DNA of 64,000 bases from Salimicrobium humidisoli (GTDB lineage: Bacteria > Bacillota > Bacilli > Bacillales > Halobacillaceae): the NCBI RefSeq assembly GCF_002295105.1, contig NZ_NSGH01000008.1, forward strand, positions 53,978 to 117,977, written 5' to 3'. Position 1 is the first letter of the stretch. Each line of letters opens with the position of its first letter. The translations under genes and the position numbers were made by a program. Positions 48,193 through 59,024 of the stretch are shown here, one piece after another. The notes under the pieces were generated by a model, which did not search any database, was not told the origin of the DNA, and worked only from the letters and a program-made list of their open reading frames with translations.

Positions 48193-49755
48193 ATGGGTAT
48201 TGTATCCACGATCATCTTCATCTTGCTTGCCCTGATCATCGGATTGGCTGCAGGTTATTTCGTCCGGAAGTCGATTGCCGAAGCGAAGATTTCGAGCGCA
48301 GAGGATCTTGCGAAGCAAATTGTTGAAGAAGGTCGAAGGAATGCAGAATCAGCTAAAAAAGAGGCTCTTCTGGAAGCGAAAGAAGAGAATCAGGCGTTTC
48401 GTCAGGAAGCGGAAAATGAGATAAGGGAACGGCGTACGGAACTGCAAAAGTTTGAAAATCGTTTGAACCAGAAAGAAGAGAACCTGGACCGTAAGAGTGT
48501 GACTCTCGATCAGCGTGAACTTTCTGTAGAGAAGAAAGAGGATATGCTCGGTGAGAGACAGACACAGCTGGAACAGGAAGAAAAGGATATGCATCAGCTC
48601 GTGGAGAAACAGCAGTCGGAGCTTGAACGCATATCGGGTCTGACTGCGGATCAGGCAAAACAGGTAATCCTGGATCGTGTGGAAAATGATCTTTCCCACG
48701 AAACTTCGCTCATGGTTAAGGAAGCAGAGAATAAGGCGAAAGAAGAGGCCGATAAGAAGGCGAAAAACATTCTTTCCCTGGCTATGCAGCGCTGTGCTGC
48801 CGATCATGTAGCTGAAACTACGGTATCTGTCGTAAATCTTCCTAACGATGAAATGAAAGGCAGAATCATCGGGAGAGAGGGAAGGAATATCCGTACACTG
48901 GAAACCCTTACAGGGATCGATCTGATTATAGACGATACACCTGAAGCGGTTATTCTTTCAGGGTTCGATCCGGTACGCCGTGAAATTGCACGTATTTCTC
49001 TTGAAAAACTCGTGCAGGATGGTCGTATCCATCCGGCCCGTATCGAGGAAATGGTCGAGAAATCGAGAAGAGAAATAGACGACTACATTCGGGAAATCGG
49101 TGAAGAAACGACCTTTGAAGTAGGCGTGCACGGTCTTCATCCGGACCTGGTTAAAGTTCTCGGACGTCTGAAGTATCGTACCAGTTACGGTCAGAATGTT
49201 TTGAAACACTCGACGGAAGTGGCGCATTTGTCCGGCCTTATGGCTGCCGAGCTCGGTGAAGACGTGACGCTTGCGAAACGCGCCGGTCTTCTTCATGACA
49301 TCGGTAAAGCGATCGACCATGAAGTGGAAGGAAGTCACGTGGAAATCGGCAAGGAACTCGCAGTGAAATATAAGGAAAACGACACAGTGATCAATGCTAT
49401 CGCTTCACACCACGGAGATGAAGAACCTACTTCGATCATCTCGGTACTGGTGGCAGCTGCAGATGCATTGTCCGCCGCAAGACCCGGAGCAAGAAGCGAG
49501 ACTCTGGAGAACTACGTTAAACGATTGGAAAGACTGGAAGAAATTTCGGAATCATATGATGGTGTAGAAAAATCTTTTGCAATTCAGGCCGGTCGTGAAA
49601 TCAGAATCATGGTAAGCCCTGATGAAATTGATGATTTAGAGGCAACGAAACTGGCCAGAAATATTCGTGGCCGTATAGAAGATGAATTGAATTACCCTGG
49701 GCATATCAAAGTCACCGTAATCCGGGAGACACGCTCAGTAGAGTATGCAAAATAA
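48193..49755 (+). CDS. rny: Ribonuclease Y
   Basis: RNase Y is the membrane-anchored endoribonuclease that starts bulk mRNA decay. The 520-residue product has an N-terminal membrane helix ([18 protein letters not shown]), a long Glu/Lys/Gln coiled coil (about 30-200), a KH domain ([23 protein letters not shown] in two parts near 220) and an HD phosphohydrolase domain with [10 protein letters not shown] near residue 368. Length equals B. subtilis Rny (520). An AGGAGGTG ribosome site precedes the ATG. The neighbouring ymdB gene is co-conserved. Confidence 0.98.
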   Translation: MGIVSTIIFILLALIIGLAAGYFVRKSIAEAKISSAEDLAKQIVEEGRRNAESAKKEALLEAKEENQAFRQEAENEIRERRTELQKFENRLNQKEENLDRKSVTLDQRELSVEKKEDMLGERQTQLEQEEKDMHQLVEKQQSELERISGLTADQAKQVILDRVENDLSHETSLMVKEAENKAKEEADKKAKNILSLAMQRCAADHVAETTVSVVNLPNDEMKGRIIGREGRNIRTLETLTGIDLIIDDTPEAVILSGFDPVRREIARISLEKLVQDGRIHPARIEEMVEKSRREIDDYIREIGEETTFEVGVHGLHPDLVKVLGRLKYRTSYGQNVLKHSTEVAHLSGLMAAELGEDVTLAKRAGLLHDIGKAIDHEVEGSHVEIGKELAVKYKENDTVINAIASHHGDEEPTSIISVLVAAADALSAARPGARSETLENYVKRLERLEEISESYDGVEKSFAIQAGREIRIMVSPDEIDDLEATKLARNIRGRIEDELNYPGHIKVTVIRETRSVEYAK

Positions 49756-49762
49756 ACCTGGG

Positions 49763-49789
49763 AAAAGCGGCTCTTTGCCGCTTTTCTTT
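49763..49789 (+). terminator. rny intrinsic terminator
   Basis: AAAAGCGGC (49763-49771) pairs perfectly with GCCGCTTTT (49777-49785), followed by CTTTATG. Some read-through to ymdB is likely because no strong promoter is seen between. Confidence 0.75.
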
Positions 49790-49825
49790 ATGTTTAACCT
49801 TAAATCGGAAGACAGGAGTGAGATG

Positions 49826-50623
49826 ATGAGAATAATGTTTATAGGAGACGTTGTAGGTTCTCCGGGGCGGGAAATGATAGATACATATTTGCCGAAACTT
49901 AAGCAGAAATATCAGCCTACAATGACCGTAATAAACGGAGAGAATGCAGCATCCGGTAAAGGAATCAATGAAAAGATCTACAGACGCTTCCTTGAGAAGG
50001 GAGCTCAGGCAGTCACGCTGGGAAACCATGCCTGGGATAAAAAAGAGATTTTTGAATTTATAGATGACGCCGATTATCTGGTGAGGCCTGCCAACATGCC
50101 CGAAGGTACTCCCGGGAAAGGACTGGCATTCATCAAAACGCCTCATGCGGAAGTTGCGGTAATCAACCTCCAGGCCCGTACGTTCATGGCTCCTCTAGAT
50201 GATCCTTTCCGGAAAATAGATGAACTGATTAACGAAGCGAAAAAGAGAACGAATATCATATTCCTCGATTTTCATGCGGAAGCCACCAGTGAAAAACAGG
50301 CTATGGGCTGGTATGTAGACGGAAGAGTAAGCGTTAACGTAAGCACCCATACCCACGTGCAGACGGCAGATGAACGCATTCTTCCTCAGGGGACCGCTTA
50401 CATTTCGGATGTCGGAATGACGGGACCTTACGATGGCATTCTCGGAATGGAAAGAGAGGCTGTAATGAAACGGTTTCTGACACAGCTTCCAGTGAGGTTC
50501 GAAGTGCCCAAGGATGGACGGACACAGCTCAGCGGGGTCGTCGTGGACGTGGACGTTAAAACAGGGAAAGCTAAAAAAATCAGACGTATTATGATAAATG
50601 ATGATCATCCGTTCTTCAGTTGA
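49826..50623 (+). CDS. ymdB: YmdB family metallophosphoesterase (2',3'-cyclic nucleotide phosphodiesterase)
   Basis: YmdB hydrolyses 2',3'-cyclic nucleotides and in B. subtilis influences biofilm/motility choice. ATG 49826 gives MRIMFIGDVVGSPGREM with AGGAG seven bases upstream. The 265-residue product has the metal-binding motifs GDVVGSPGR, NGENAASGKG, GNHAWDKKE, DFHAEATSEK and STHTHVQTADERILP. The spoVS gene that follows ymdB in B. subtilis is not present. Confidence 0.95.
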   Translation: MRIMFIGDVVGSPGREMIDTYLPKLKQKYQPTMTVINGENAASGKGINEKIYRRFLEKGAQAVTLGNHAWDKKEIFEFIDDADYLVRPANMPEGTPGKGLAFIKTPHAEVAVINLQARTFMAPLDDPFRKIDELINEAKKRTNIIFLDFHAEATSEKQAMGWYVDGRVSVNVSTHTHVQTADERILPQGTAYISDVGMTGPYDGILGMEREAVMKRFLTQLPVRFEVPKDGRTQLSGVVVDVDVKTGKAKKIRRIMINDDHPFFS

Positions 50624-50780
50624 AACTTGAATAATTAAAATTATTTTCTCACGATGGGAGAAAGCAGCTTTTGCAGTGGATGGTGTGATGTCCGTCCATG
50701 TCCCGGACGCACTGTTTTCGAGACGAAGATCCAGTTCCTTTTGCATTTCTGTCATTTTTTGGACCATCTGATATAGTCGC

Positions 50781-50809
50781 TTATCATATCTTGAAAAACC
50801 TGTTATAAT
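50781..50809 (+). promoter_or_regulatory. Promoter for miaB-ymcA
   Basis: TTATCA (50781-50786) and TATAAT (50804-50809) with a 17-base spacer; TG at 50801 adds an extended -10. Confidence 0.6.
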
Positions 50810-50845
50810 TATGTAGTTGATTTGCACGGTGGAAAGGGGATAATT

Positions 50846-52402
50846 ATGAACGAACAACAAAGAAAAGAGATGGATCAGGTTCGACAGAAAGATCCGAAAA
50901 ACAACCTTGAGCGGATTAAAGATAAAAGCACGGATGAATTCATGAAATACTTCGAAACGACATACCAGCCTCCGAACATGAGAGACGCCCAGCGCCGGCG
51001 CAAAAAAGACGTTGATGTTCACTATGATTTCACGATTCCCGAGGAGATGGAGGGAGTCGGGGAAGACCGGAAGTATTTAATTCGTACTTACGGATGCCAG
51101 ATGAACGAACATGACACCGAAGTTATGGCGGGAATTTTTGAGACGATGGGATATGAACCGACGAAACAGGCGGAGGAAGCGGATATCATTCTTCTGAATA
51201 CGTGTGCGATCCGTGAAAATGCAGAGAACAAAGTTTTCGGTGAAATCGGTCACTTGAAATCGCTGAAGCGTGAGAACCCCGATCTTATCCTCGGCGTATG
51301 CGGCTGCATGGCGCAGGAAGAAGGCGTCGTTAACCGTATTTTACAGAAACACCCGTTCATCGATATGATTTTCGGTACCCATAACATTCACAAAATACCT
51401 GAACTGTTGAAGGAAGCGATGTTCAGCAAGGAAATGGTCATAGATGTGTGGTCCAAAGAAGGGGATATTATCGAAAACCTTCCCCGTTCCAGAAAAGGTA
51501 AAATAAAGGCCTGGGTTAACGTAATGTATGGATGCGACAAATTCTGTACATATTGCATCGTCCCTTACACACGCGGCAAAGAAAGAAGCCGCCTCCCCGA
51601 AGATATCATTCAGGAAGTGCGGCATCTCGCAGCCCAGGGGTATAAGGAAGTGACGCTGCTCGGACAGAACGTCAACGCCTACGGGAAAGATCTCGAGCTG
51701 GATTATGGACTCGGAGATCTGATGGATGACCTTCACAAAATCGATATACCGAGAGTCAGATTCACGACCTCCCACCCGAGGGACTTCGACGATCGTCTCA
51801 TTGAAGTATTGGCCAAGGGAGGCAACATGCTGGATCATATCCACCTGCCTGTCCAGTCCGGAAGCAGTGATGTTCTGAAGATAATGGGAAGAAAATATTC
51901 CCGCGAAGACTACATGGAACTTGTACGGAAGATCCGGGCGGCCATGCCTGATGCCACACTGACGACGGACATTATCGTAGGATTTCCGAACGAAACGGAA
52001 GAACAGTTCCAGGAAACTCTTTCCCTCGTGGAAGAAGTAGGCTTTGAAGCGGCTTACACGTTCATCTTTTCACCGAGAGAAAATACACCTGCAGCTAAAA
52101 TGCGCGATAAAGTTTCTATGGAAGAGAAAAAAGAGCGTCTTCAGCGTCTGAATGCTCTTATCAATAAGCAGGCCAGAGAAACGATGGAAACGTATGAAAA
52201 TGAAATAGTCCACGTCCTCGTTGAAGGGGAAAGTAAAAATAACCCGGACGTTCTCGCAGGCTACACGAAAAGGAATAAGCTCGTTAACTTTGTAGGTCCT
52301 GAGTCCGCTATTGGAAGTATTGTACCCGTAAGGATTACGAAAGCAAAAACTTGGTCTCTGGATGGCGAAATGGCAGAGACAACAGTAGGAGTGAAAGAAT
52401 AA
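50846..52402 (+). CDS. miaB: tRNA-2-methylthio-N6-dimethylallyladenosine synthase MiaB
   Basis: MiaB is a radical-SAM enzyme that adds a methylthio group to i6A37, the product of MiaA encoded downstream at 58 kb. ATG 50846 follows GAAAGGGG. The 518-residue product has the N-terminal UPF0004 cysteines ([24 protein letters not shown]), the radical-SAM cluster motif CDKFCTYC near residue 230 and a C-terminal TRAM domain. Its stop overlaps the ymcA start by one base. Confidence 0.96.
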   Translation: MNEQQRKEMDQVRQKDPKNNLERIKDKSTDEFMKYFETTYQPPNMRDAQRRRKKDVDVHYDFTIPEEMEGVGEDRKYLIRTYGCQMNEHDTEVMAGIFETMGYEPTKQAEEADIILLNTCAIRENAENKVFGEIGHLKSLKRENPDLILGVCGCMAQEEGVVNRILQKHPFIDMIFGTHNIHKIPELLKEAMFSKEMVIDVWSKEGDIIENLPRSRKGKIKAWVNVMYGCDKFCTYCIVPYTRGKERSRLPEDIIQEVRHLAAQGYKEVTLLGQNVNAYGKDLELDYGLGDLMDDLHKIDIPRVRFTTSHPRDFDDRLIEVLAKGGNMLDHIHLPVQSGSSDVLKIMGRKYSREDYMELVRKIRAAMPDATLTTDIIVGFPNETEEQFQETLSLVEEVGFEAAYTFIFSPRENTPAAKMRDKVSMEEKKERLQRLNALINKQARETMETYENEIVHVLVEGESKNNPDVLAGYTKRNKLVNFVGPESAIGSIVPVRITKAKTWSLDGEMAETTVGVKE

Positions 52403-52821
52403 TGGCAGAATACACTAGAGAACAGGTGCTCGGAGAAGCGAAAGATTTGGCCAAGATGATTTCCGAGCTGGAGGAGATCGACCGCTTCAAGCAGCTGGAA
52501 GCGAAACTTAACGAAAACGATAAAGTCCAGCTTTATATTAAGAAAATCAAAGCTCTTCAGAAGCAGGCGGTGAATTTCCAGGCTTACGGAAAAACGGAAG
52601 CTCTTGAGAAAGTAGAAAAAGAAATCGACAGGCTTCAGGATGAACTGGATGAAATTCCGGTCGTGGCGGAATTCAAACATTCCCAGGTCGTCGTGAACGA
52701 CCTGCTGCAAATGATTTCACGTACCATCTCAAGAGAAGTTACGAATGAAGTGATCAAGTCCACCGGAGGAAACATCCTTAGCGGAGAGACCGGCTCCAAG
52801 CAGGCAAGCGGAGGATGTTAA
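52402..52821 (+). CDS. ymcA: YmcA (RicA) regulator of mRNA maturation
   Basis: YmcA joins YlbF and YaaT in the Y-complex that adjusts RNase Y activity and Spo0A phosphorylation in B. subtilis. The 139-residue product is helical (YlbF-like domain) with signatures LAKMISELEEIDRFKQLEAK and VVNDLLQMISRTISREVTNE. The C-terminus GETGSKQASGGC keeps the terminal cysteine region proposed to bind an iron-sulfur cluster. The neighbouring cotE gene found next in B. subtilis is missing. Confidence 0.92.
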   Translation: MAEYTREQVLGEAKDLAKMISELEEIDRFKQLEAKLNENDKVQLYIKKIKALQKQAVNFQAYGKTEALEKVEKEIDRLQDELDEIPVVAEFKHSQVVVNDLLQMISRTISREVTNEVIKSTGGNILSGETGSKQASGGC

Positions 52822-52826
52822 AGAGC

Positions 52827-52857
52827 AAGAAGTCCTTTAATCAGGACTTCTTTTTTT
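52827..52857 (+). terminator. ymcA intrinsic terminator
   Basis: AAGAAGTCCT (52827-52836) pairs perfectly with AGGACTTCTT (52843-52852), followed by a run of T residues. Confidence 0.88.
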
Positions 52858-52964
52858 GTAGTTGTTCCATATAATTACTTAGTAGCAACTCCAAAGTGCA
52901 AGAATAAAATCTGTAGGTACCTGAGTGATAAGGAACAATGACTTTTTAAAGAAAATGACAACTA

Positions 52965-52973
52965 TGCTATAAT
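52965..52973 (+). promoter_or_regulatory. Extended -10 promoter for mutS
   Basis: TGC-TATAAT, the same extended -10 as upstream of ftsK; the -35 (TTTAAA at 17 bases) is weak. It lies about 36 bases before the mutS ATG. Confidence 0.55.
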
Positions 52974-53008
52974 TAGTTCGAATATAAGTACGTGCTGGAG
53001 GAAGATAT

Positions 53009-55546
53009 ATGTCTACATACACCCCGATGATGCAACAATATTTAAAAATAAAAGCTGATTACAAAGACTCTTTCCTGTTCTTCAGACTGGGAGATTTCTA
53101 CGAAATGTTTTTTGATGATGCTTTGAAGGCGGCTCAGGAACTTGAAATCACCCTTACTGCAAGAGACGGGGGCGGTGATAAAATTCCAATGTGCGGCGTC
53201 CCATATCATTCTTCGGAGAACTACATTAAACAGCTCGTGGAAAAAGGATACAAGATCGCCGTATGCGAACAGGTGGAAGATCCGAAGCAGGCGAAAGGCG
53301 TAGTCAAACGGGAGGTAGTCCAACTCATCACACCAGGCACAGTCATGGAAGGCTCGATGCTTGAAGAGAAAGAAAACAATTTTTTAGCAGCGGTTTCCCT
53401 GCTCGAGGATCATTCCTTCGGGTTAAGTTATGCAGATCTTACTACGGGAGAGACAAGCGCTTCTTATATCGGTAGGGATTTCCACTCTCTGATCGGCGAA
53501 TTGTACCATCAGCCGGTAAAAGAAATTGTAATGAGCCGGGAGATCCCTGAAAACGTACAGAAAGAAGCGCGGGAAAAACTGGATTGTACCGTCTCTTTCG
53601 AAGAGGAGACGCATATTCCGGCGGATTCTCACCATCTTGTCAATAAATTGAGTGAAGAACTCACCCCCGTGTTCGGAAGATTGTATAATTACATCAGCCG
53701 TACTCAGAAAAGGGCGATGAGTCACCTTCAGCCCGTCCAGTACATTGAAATAAAAGATTACATGAGGCTGGATATGTACTCCAAAAGAAATCTTGAATTG
53801 ACAGAAACACTGATGAAGAAAGGAAAGAAAGGAAGTCTGCTTTCGGTCATCGATTCCACTGTGACAGCTATGGGAGCGAGACTTTTGAAAAAATGGATAG
53901 ACCGTCCGCTTCTTGACGAGTCACTTATTCAGAAGCGTCAGGAAATCGTTCAGGGTTTCATGGATAATTTCTTATACAGGGATGCCTTCCGGGAAGACCT
54001 GACTTCTGTTTATGACCTGGAGCGTCTGGCGGGGAGAGTCGCTTTCGGTAATATTAACGCGAAAGATATGCTCCAGCTTAAACGTTCTTTACAAAAAGTC
54101 CCATCCATACTTACATCGCTCTCAACCCTTGATGTGTCAGTTATTCAAACGTTTGTTCAACGAATGGATCCTATGGAGGAACTTGCACAGCTTCTTGAAA
54201 ACAGCGTTCACGAGGATGCGAAACTGACTATCCGTGAAGGGAACATTATTAAGAGCGGATATTCCGAAAGTCTGGATGAATATCGGGATGCCCAGATTAA
54301 CGGAAAGAAATGGATTGCGGATTTAGAAAAAAGAGAAAAAGAGCTGACGGGCATCAGGTCCCTGAAGATCAAATATAATAAAGTGTTCGGCTATTTTATA
54401 GAAGTGACCCGCGCTAATCTTACACACGTACCTGAACGGTACGAAAGGAAGCAGACTCTTGCGAACGCAGAAAGATTTATAACTCCGGAATTGAAAGAAA
54501 AGGAAACGACTATTTTACAGGCTGAGGAGAAAAGTATTGAGCTTGAGTATGAGCTGTTTCTGGAGATAAGGGAACTGGTAAAAGGTTATGTTAACAAGAT
54601 TCAGCAATTGGCAAAAGACATCAGTGAACTGGATGTTCTGCAGGGATTCAGCTACGCAGCTGAAATGAACGGTTATGAGAGGCCCTCTTTCTCTTCGGAA
54701 CGGACCGTGCATCTCGTCAACAGCCGTCACCCGGTAGTTGAAAAAGTGATGGAGGACGAGTTTGTACCCAACGATATTTATATGGACGAGTCCACCAATA
54801 TCTTTCTTATTACCGGCCCTAACATGTCCGGGAAAAGTACTTACATGAGACAGATGGCGCTCACATCCGTCCTGGCGCAAATCGGTTCCTTCGTCCCCTG
54901 TGAAGAAGCAGTACTCCCTGTTTTCGATCAGATATTTACAAGAATTGGAGCAGCAGATGACCTTATTTCCGGTCAGAGTACATTCATGGTGGAAATGCTG
55001 GAGGCCAATAACGCCATCACTCATGCTACGAACAGGAGTATGATCCTGTTTGATGAAATCGGGCGCGGAACGAGTACGTACGATGGTATGGCGCTCGCGC
55101 AGTCGATTGTCGAATACATCCATGAAAATATTAAAGCGAAAACGCTTTTTTCCACTCATTACCATGAACTGACCACACTTGAATCCGAGCTCGGTTCCCT
55201 GAAGAACGTACACGTCCGTGCGGAAGAGGTGGACGGGAAAGTGGTTTTTCTTCATCAGGTGAAAGAAGGGGCAGCGGATAAAAGTTATGGAATCCATGTG
55301 GCGGAACTGGCTGAACTGCCGTCTGAAGTAATTACAAGAGCGGAGCGGCTTCTGGAGGAATTTGAAAGTCAAGACACACAAGAGACCCAACTGTCCTTAT
55401 TTCACCCTGAACCTGAAACACCCCGTAAACAGGGGGATGAACGAGAAAGCGAAGTAAGAAAGGAGCTTTCCCGCATGGAACTGATGGAAATGACGCCTAT
55501 GGAAGCGATGAACGCCTTGTACAGACTGCAAAAAATGGTGAAATGA
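53009..55546 (+). CDS. mutS: DNA mismatch repair protein MutS
   Basis: MutS recognises base mismatches and small loops and recruits MutL. The 845-residue product has the mismatch-reading motif F-Y-E (DFYEMFF near residues 28-34), connector, lever and clamp domains, and the ABC-type ATPase with GPNMSGKST near residue 602, [12 protein letters not shown] and the STHYHEL switch. The ribosome site is TGGAGGAAG. It is followed after 15 bases by mutL. Confidence 0.98.
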   Translation: MSTYTPMMQQYLKIKADYKDSFLFFRLGDFYEMFFDDALKAAQELEITLTARDGGGDKIPMCGVPYHSSENYIKQLVEKGYKIAVCEQVEDPKQAKGVVKREVVQLITPGTVMEGSMLEEKENNFLAAVSLLEDHSFGLSYADLTTGETSASYIGRDFHSLIGELYHQPVKEIVMSREIPENVQKEAREKLDCTVSFEEETHIPADSHHLVNKLSEELTPVFGRLYNYISRTQKRAMSHLQPVQYIEIKDYMRLDMYSKRNLELTETLMKKGKKGSLLSVIDSTVTAMGARLLKKWIDRPLLDESLIQKRQEIVQGFMDNFLYRDAFREDLTSVYDLERLAGRVAFGNINAKDMLQLKRSLQKVPSILTSLSTLDVSVIQTFVQRMDPMEELAQLLENSVHEDAKLTIREGNIIKSGYSESLDEYRDAQINGKKWIADLEKREKELTGIRSLKIKYNKVFGYFIEVTRANLTHVPERYERKQTLANAERFITPELKEKETTILQAEEKSIELEYELFLEIRELVKGYVNKIQQLAKDISELDVLQGFSYAAEMNGYERPSFSSERTVHLVNSRHPVVEKVMEDEFVPNDIYMDESTNIFLITGPNMSGKSTYMRQMALTSVLAQIGSFVPCEEAVLPVFDQIFTRIGAADDLISGQSTFMVEMLEANNAITHATNRSMILFDEIGRGTSTYDGMALAQSIVEYIHENIKAKTLFSTHYHELTTLESELGSLKNVHVRAEEVDGKVVFLHQVKEGAADKSYGIHVAELAELPSEVITRAERLLEEFESQDTQETQLSLFHPEPETPRKQGDERESEVRKELSRMELMEMTPMEAMNALYRLQKMVK

Positions 55547-55561
55547 AGGGGGGATATATAT

Positions 55562-57382
55562 ATGGATAATATTCACGTCATGCCGGATGCGCTGGCAAAC
55601 AAAATAGCTGCCGGAGAGGTGGTGGAAAGGCCGTCCTCCGTCGTTAAAGAACTGATGGAAAACAGTATAGACGCCGGAAGTTCCGTGGTCAATGTGGAAC
55701 TGAGAGAAGCCGGACTTGAATATATCCGTATCTCTGATAACGGCAAAGGTATGGAAAAAGAGGATGCCGTAAGAGCTTTTCAGCGGCACGCTACGTCAAA
55801 AATAAGAGATGAGCGTGATTTGTTTCATGTGAAAACATTGGGTTTTCGGGGTGAGGCTCTCGCCAGTATAGCTGCTGTCAGTAAGCTCAGCGTAAAAACT
55901 TCCACCGGTGAGGCTTCCGGAATCAGTCTCTATCTCGAGGGAGGGGAAGTCAGGAATCATGACGCAAGCGATGCAAGGCAGGGGACGGAAATAAAAGTGG
56001 AGGAATTATTTTTCAACACGCCTGCAAGGCTGAAGTATATGAAAACTATCCATACTGAACTCGGGCACGTCACTGACGTTGTGAATCGTATGGCGCTCGC
56101 TAACCCGCACGTAAAAATACGTCTGGAACATCAGGGGAAAACGTTATTCCAGACGAGCGGACGTGGAGATCAGCTGCAGGTCCTTTCTCAAATATATGGA
56201 AGTAACGTAGCGAGAAAGATGAAGAGAACGTCTGCCGAAGATAAAGATTTCAAGCTTGAGATGCTGATTGGAAGACCGGAAATCACCCGTGCTTCAAGGG
56301 CTTATATGTCTTTGATAGTGAACGGAAGGTTTATCCGTAACCCTAAACTCGTCCAGGCGATTCTCAAGGGCTATGATACGCTGCTTCCTTTAGGAAAATA
56401 CCCTGTAGCCCTTATTAATATTGATATGGATCCCTCCCTTCTGGATGTGAACGTTCACCCCGCCAAACTTGAAGTCAGATTCAGCAAAGAACAGGAACTT
56501 TTCGAACTTATTCAGAATACGATTAAACAAGCCTTCCGGGAAGAAACGCTGATACCGGAAGGGACATCGACGATCAACAAAAAAGAAGATAAAAGTGAAC
56601 AGACCTCCATGATTTTTGAAAAACCGCGGGTTTCTGAGAATACAGCCAACAGCAATCAAAGTTACGAAACGGAGCGTACAGATGAAAGTATTCCCGGGCC
56701 GGAAAAAGAGAATCCGTTCCCTTTGGAATCTGAGCCGGCAGAAGAAACAGAGAAAGATTCCGGCGATACCCGGCAGGAAGAAGAGATGAACACGCAAAGA
56801 GTCCCTCATATGTATCCGGTCGGTCAGCTCCACGGAACGTACATTATTGCACAGAATGAAAGAGGCATGTACATGATAGATCAGCATGCTGCGCAGGAAA
56901 GGATCAAATACGAACGTTTCAAAAAAAAGCTGGGGGAACCGGATCAGACAGTGCAGGAGCTGCTCGTCCCGTTGACCTTCACATTTCCTGCCAGAACCGC
57001 TTTGAAAATTGAGGAAAACAGTCACATACTCGAAAACATCGGGGTATTCTTCGAATCGTTCGGAACGAATACTTTTATTGTCCGTTCTCATCCTGAATGG
57101 TTTCCGAAAGGGTATGAAGGGGAGATTATCGAAGAGATTGTAGAGGAATTGGAACAGTCCAACAACATTAACATTGAAAACTTCCGGAATGATGCAGCGG
57201 CGCTCATGTCCTGCAAAGGATCTATAAAGGCCAACCACCACCTGACGCCAAGGGATATGGAAGTGTTACTAGATGATCTGGCAGCTGCCGAAGATCCTTT
57301 TACATGCCCTCACGGCCGTCCTATCATCGTCTTCTTTTCCGAGTATGATATTGAGAAAATGTTTAAAAGAGTCATGAATTAA
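55562..57382 (+). CDS. mutL: DNA mismatch repair endonuclease MutL
   Basis: MutL links mismatch recognition to strand removal. The 606-residue product has the GHKL ATPase motifs [16 protein letters not shown] and GFRGEALAS in the N-terminal third. The C-terminal domain has the nuclease motif [12 protein letters not shown] near residue 440 and the zinc-site CPHGRP near 580, so it is the nicking type found in bacteria without MutH. A Glu/Ser-rich linker (about 335-420) joins the halves. A convergent terminator follows. Confidence 0.97.
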   Translation: MDNIHVMPDALANKIAAGEVVERPSSVVKELMENSIDAGSSVVNVELREAGLEYIRISDNGKGMEKEDAVRAFQRHATSKIRDERDLFHVKTLGFRGEALASIAAVSKLSVKTSTGEASGISLYLEGGEVRNHDASDARQGTEIKVEELFFNTPARLKYMKTIHTELGHVTDVVNRMALANPHVKIRLEHQGKTLFQTSGRGDQLQVLSQIYGSNVARKMKRTSAEDKDFKLEMLIGRPEITRASRAYMSLIVNGRFIRNPKLVQAILKGYDTLLPLGKYPVALINIDMDPSLLDVNVHPAKLEVRFSKEQELFELIQNTIKQAFREETLIPEGTSTINKKEDKSEQTSMIFEKPRVSENTANSNQSYETERTDESIPGPEKENPFPLESEPAEETEKDSGDTRQEEEMNTQRVPHMYPVGQLHGTYIIAQNERGMYMIDQHAAQERIKYERFKKKLGEPDQTVQELLVPLTFTFPARTALKIEENSHILENIGVFFESFGTNTFIVRSHPEWFPKGYEGEIIEEIVEELEQSNNINIENFRNDAAALMSCKGSIKANHHLTPRDMEVLLDDLAAAEDPFTCPHGRPIIVFFSEYDIEKMFKRVMN

Positions 57383-57394
57383 TTTCAGATACGT

Positions 57395-57435
57395 AAAAAG
57401 GATGACGTTACTGTTGCTTTAACGTCATCCTTTTT
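57395..57435. terminator. Bidirectional terminator between mutL and the XRE gene
   Basis: AAAAAGGATGACGTT (57395-57409) pairs perfectly with AACGTCATCCTTTTT (57421-57435). The A run on one side and T run on the other serve both converging genes. Confidence 0.9.
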
Positions 57436-57465
57436 CTTATGTGAAAATATGCCGGAAAAACGGCT

Positions 57466-57822
57466 TCAGTTCTGCTGTTGCTGCAGTAAAAACTGAAAGT
57501 AGTTTTCCAGCTGATGAATGTTTTGTGCATCCAGCTCCGTCAATTTGTCATATTGAAGAAACAGCGGACAGGAAAGGTCTATTTCTTCCAGGTGACGAAG
57601 TATTCTCGAATATTGATCCACCGAATTATCGGAGAGCCCAAGCAGGTAGTCGGAAGTTGTATGTAAAGCTTTGGCTAAGTTTCTGACGTCATTTACATCA
57701 GGAAAGGTGTAGGCCCTCTCCCAGTTGGACACTACTTGGGAGGTGACTTCAATTTCTTCGGCCAGTTCCTGCTGTGTATAACGATTTTCTTTCCTTAACT
57801 TTTTGATTCTCTCGTTAAGCAT
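57466..57822 (-). CDS. XRE-family helix-turn-helix regulator, unknown targets
   Basis: The only complete minus-strand gene seen in the window. The ATG at 57822 (MLNERIKKLRKENRYTQQEL) is preferred because the TTAGGAG ribosome site would be too near the in-frame GTG at 57831. The 118-residue product has an HTH_3 domain over residues 1-62 (QELAEEIEVTSQVVSNWE is the recognition region) and a C-terminal helical tail ending in a short glutamine run (LLQQQQN), probably for dimerisation. It has no counterpart between mutL and miaA in the B. subtilis layout I recall, so it may be a lineage-specific insertion. The repeat array just upstream is a likely binding region. Confidence 0.85.
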   Translation of the reverse strand: MLNERIKKLRKENRYTQQELAEEIEVTSQVVSNWERAYTFPDVNDVRNLAKALHTTSDYLLGLSDNSVDQYSRILRHLEEIDLSCPLFLQYDKLTELDAQNIHQLENYFQFLLQQQQN

Positions 57823-57844
57823 CGATATCACGCTCCTAAATGCT

Positions 57845-57873
57845 ATAGTACTACAGGATAACGGATTTGGAAA
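57845..57873 (-). promoter_or_regulatory. Possible promoter for the XRE gene
   Basis: On the minus strand TTTCCA (complement of 57868-57873) and TACTAT (complement of 57845-57850) are 17 bases apart. The first TAAC repeat lies inside the spacer, compatible with autorepression. Confidence 0.4.
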
Positions 57874-57993
57874 GAGAAACTAACGAAAACCTTTAAAAAA
57901 ACTAACGGTAACATTTAGTTTCATGTAACTAAAAACGTTAGTTTTCAGTAACGGATTCAGATATAAACACGTAACGTTTTCAGTTACCTCTGT
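57858..57993. repeat. Iterated TAAC operator-like array between XRE gene and miaA
   Basis: The tetramer TAAC occurs at 57859, 57881, 57903, 57926, 57949 and 57972, that is every 22, 22, 23, 23 and 23 bases; five of six are TAACG. Two units are inverted repeats of the form GTAAC-N7-GTTA[C/G] (57925-57941 and 57971-57987). An extra TAAC at 57909 is out of phase. The phase matches about two helical turns, so bound proteins would stack on one DNA face. It covers the intergenic region of the divergent XRE gene and miaA. Confidence 0.75.
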
Positions 57994-58045
57994 AGTTCGG
58001 TGCGGGAATGGTGTAAAATATATATTAGAAAGCGGGGATTTTTTA

Positions 58046-58984
58046 ATGAATAGAAAAGTTGTCTCCATCGTGGGACCCACTGCGGTAGGGAAATCGAAAC
58101 TGGGAGTGGAAGTCTGTAAAGCATTTGACGGGGAGGTGATCAGCGGGGATTCCATGCAGATTTATAAAGGAATGGATATAGGGACTGCGAAAATCACGAA
58201 TTCGGAAGCGGAAGGCGTGCCTCATCACATGATCGATATCAAGTACCCTGATGACACGTTTTCGGCTGCCGAGTTTCAGGCCCGGGGAAGAGAGTTGATC
58301 GAAGACATTTTCTCAAGAGGGAAAGTGCCGGTGATAGTAGGGGGTACAGGTATGTATATTCAGGGCCTCCTATATGATTATTCTTTTTCTGACACTCCGC
58401 GGGACCATGTAAAAAGCGAAAGGCTGGCCCGTGAACTCGAACAGGATGGAAAAGAGAAGATGCACGAACGGCTTACCCTGATCGATCCGGATGAAGCGGA
58501 GAGAGTTCACCCTAATAATACGAAACGCGTACTTAGAGCTTTAGAAATTTATGAAGTGACCGGAAAGACAAAATCCGAGCATGAGTCACTGCAGCAGCCT
58601 CCATTTTACGACTTCAGAATAATCGGTCTCGAGATGGAAAGGAAAGTGTTGTACAACAGGATTGACCAACGGGTCAATTACATGGTCAAAGGCGGGCTTC
58701 CGGGAGAAATCAGCAATCTCCTGGAAAAATATCCGAAAGAGACCCAGGCGATGAAAGCTATCGGTTACAAAGAATTGATCCCTTATCTCGAGGGGGAGAA
58801 AGAGTTGGAGGAAGCGGTAGCTCTTCTGCAGAGAAATTCAAGGAGATACGCCAAACGACAGTACACGTATTTCAAAAATAAGCTTCCCGTAGAGTGGTAT
58901 GAAGTGACCGAGGAGAATTTTGCAGAAAAAGTTTCTTTAATTTTGTCGGATTTAGAAGGATTTTTGATGTTGCCGGAGAAATAA
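58046..58984 (+). CDS. miaA: tRNA dimethylallyltransferase MiaA
   Basis: MiaA adds the isopentenyl group to A37 of tRNAs that read UNN codons, making the substrate for MiaB. The 312-residue product has the P-loop GPTAVGKSK at residues 9-17, SGDSMQIYKGMDIGTAK, PHHMIDI and VGGTGMYIQGLLYDY. The ribosome site is weak (AGCGGGGA). It is followed by hfq, the conserved miaA-hfq pair. Confidence 0.96.
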   Translation: MNRKVVSIVGPTAVGKSKLGVEVCKAFDGEVISGDSMQIYKGMDIGTAKITNSEAEGVPHHMIDIKYPDDTFSAAEFQARGRELIEDIFSRGKVPVIVGGTGMYIQGLLYDYSFSDTPRDHVKSERLARELEQDGKEKMHERLTLIDPDEAERVHPNNTKRVLRALEIYEVTGKTKSEHESLQQPPFYDFRIIGLEMERKVLYNRIDQRVNYMVKGGLPGEISNLLEKYPKETQAMKAIGYKELIPYLEGEKELEEAVALLQRNSRRYAKRQYTYFKNKLPVEWYEVTEENFAEKVSLILSDLEGFLMLPEK

Positions 58985-59024
58985 ACTGTTAAGCTAGAGA
59001 GATAGAATGGAGGAGGATCATTTT

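Noticed and set aside
57858..57993. Iteron array of a plasmid or phage replication origin
   Set aside because: The region sits inside conserved chromosomal synteny with no replication initiator gene nearby, and the spacing fits a regulator array next to an XRE gene.
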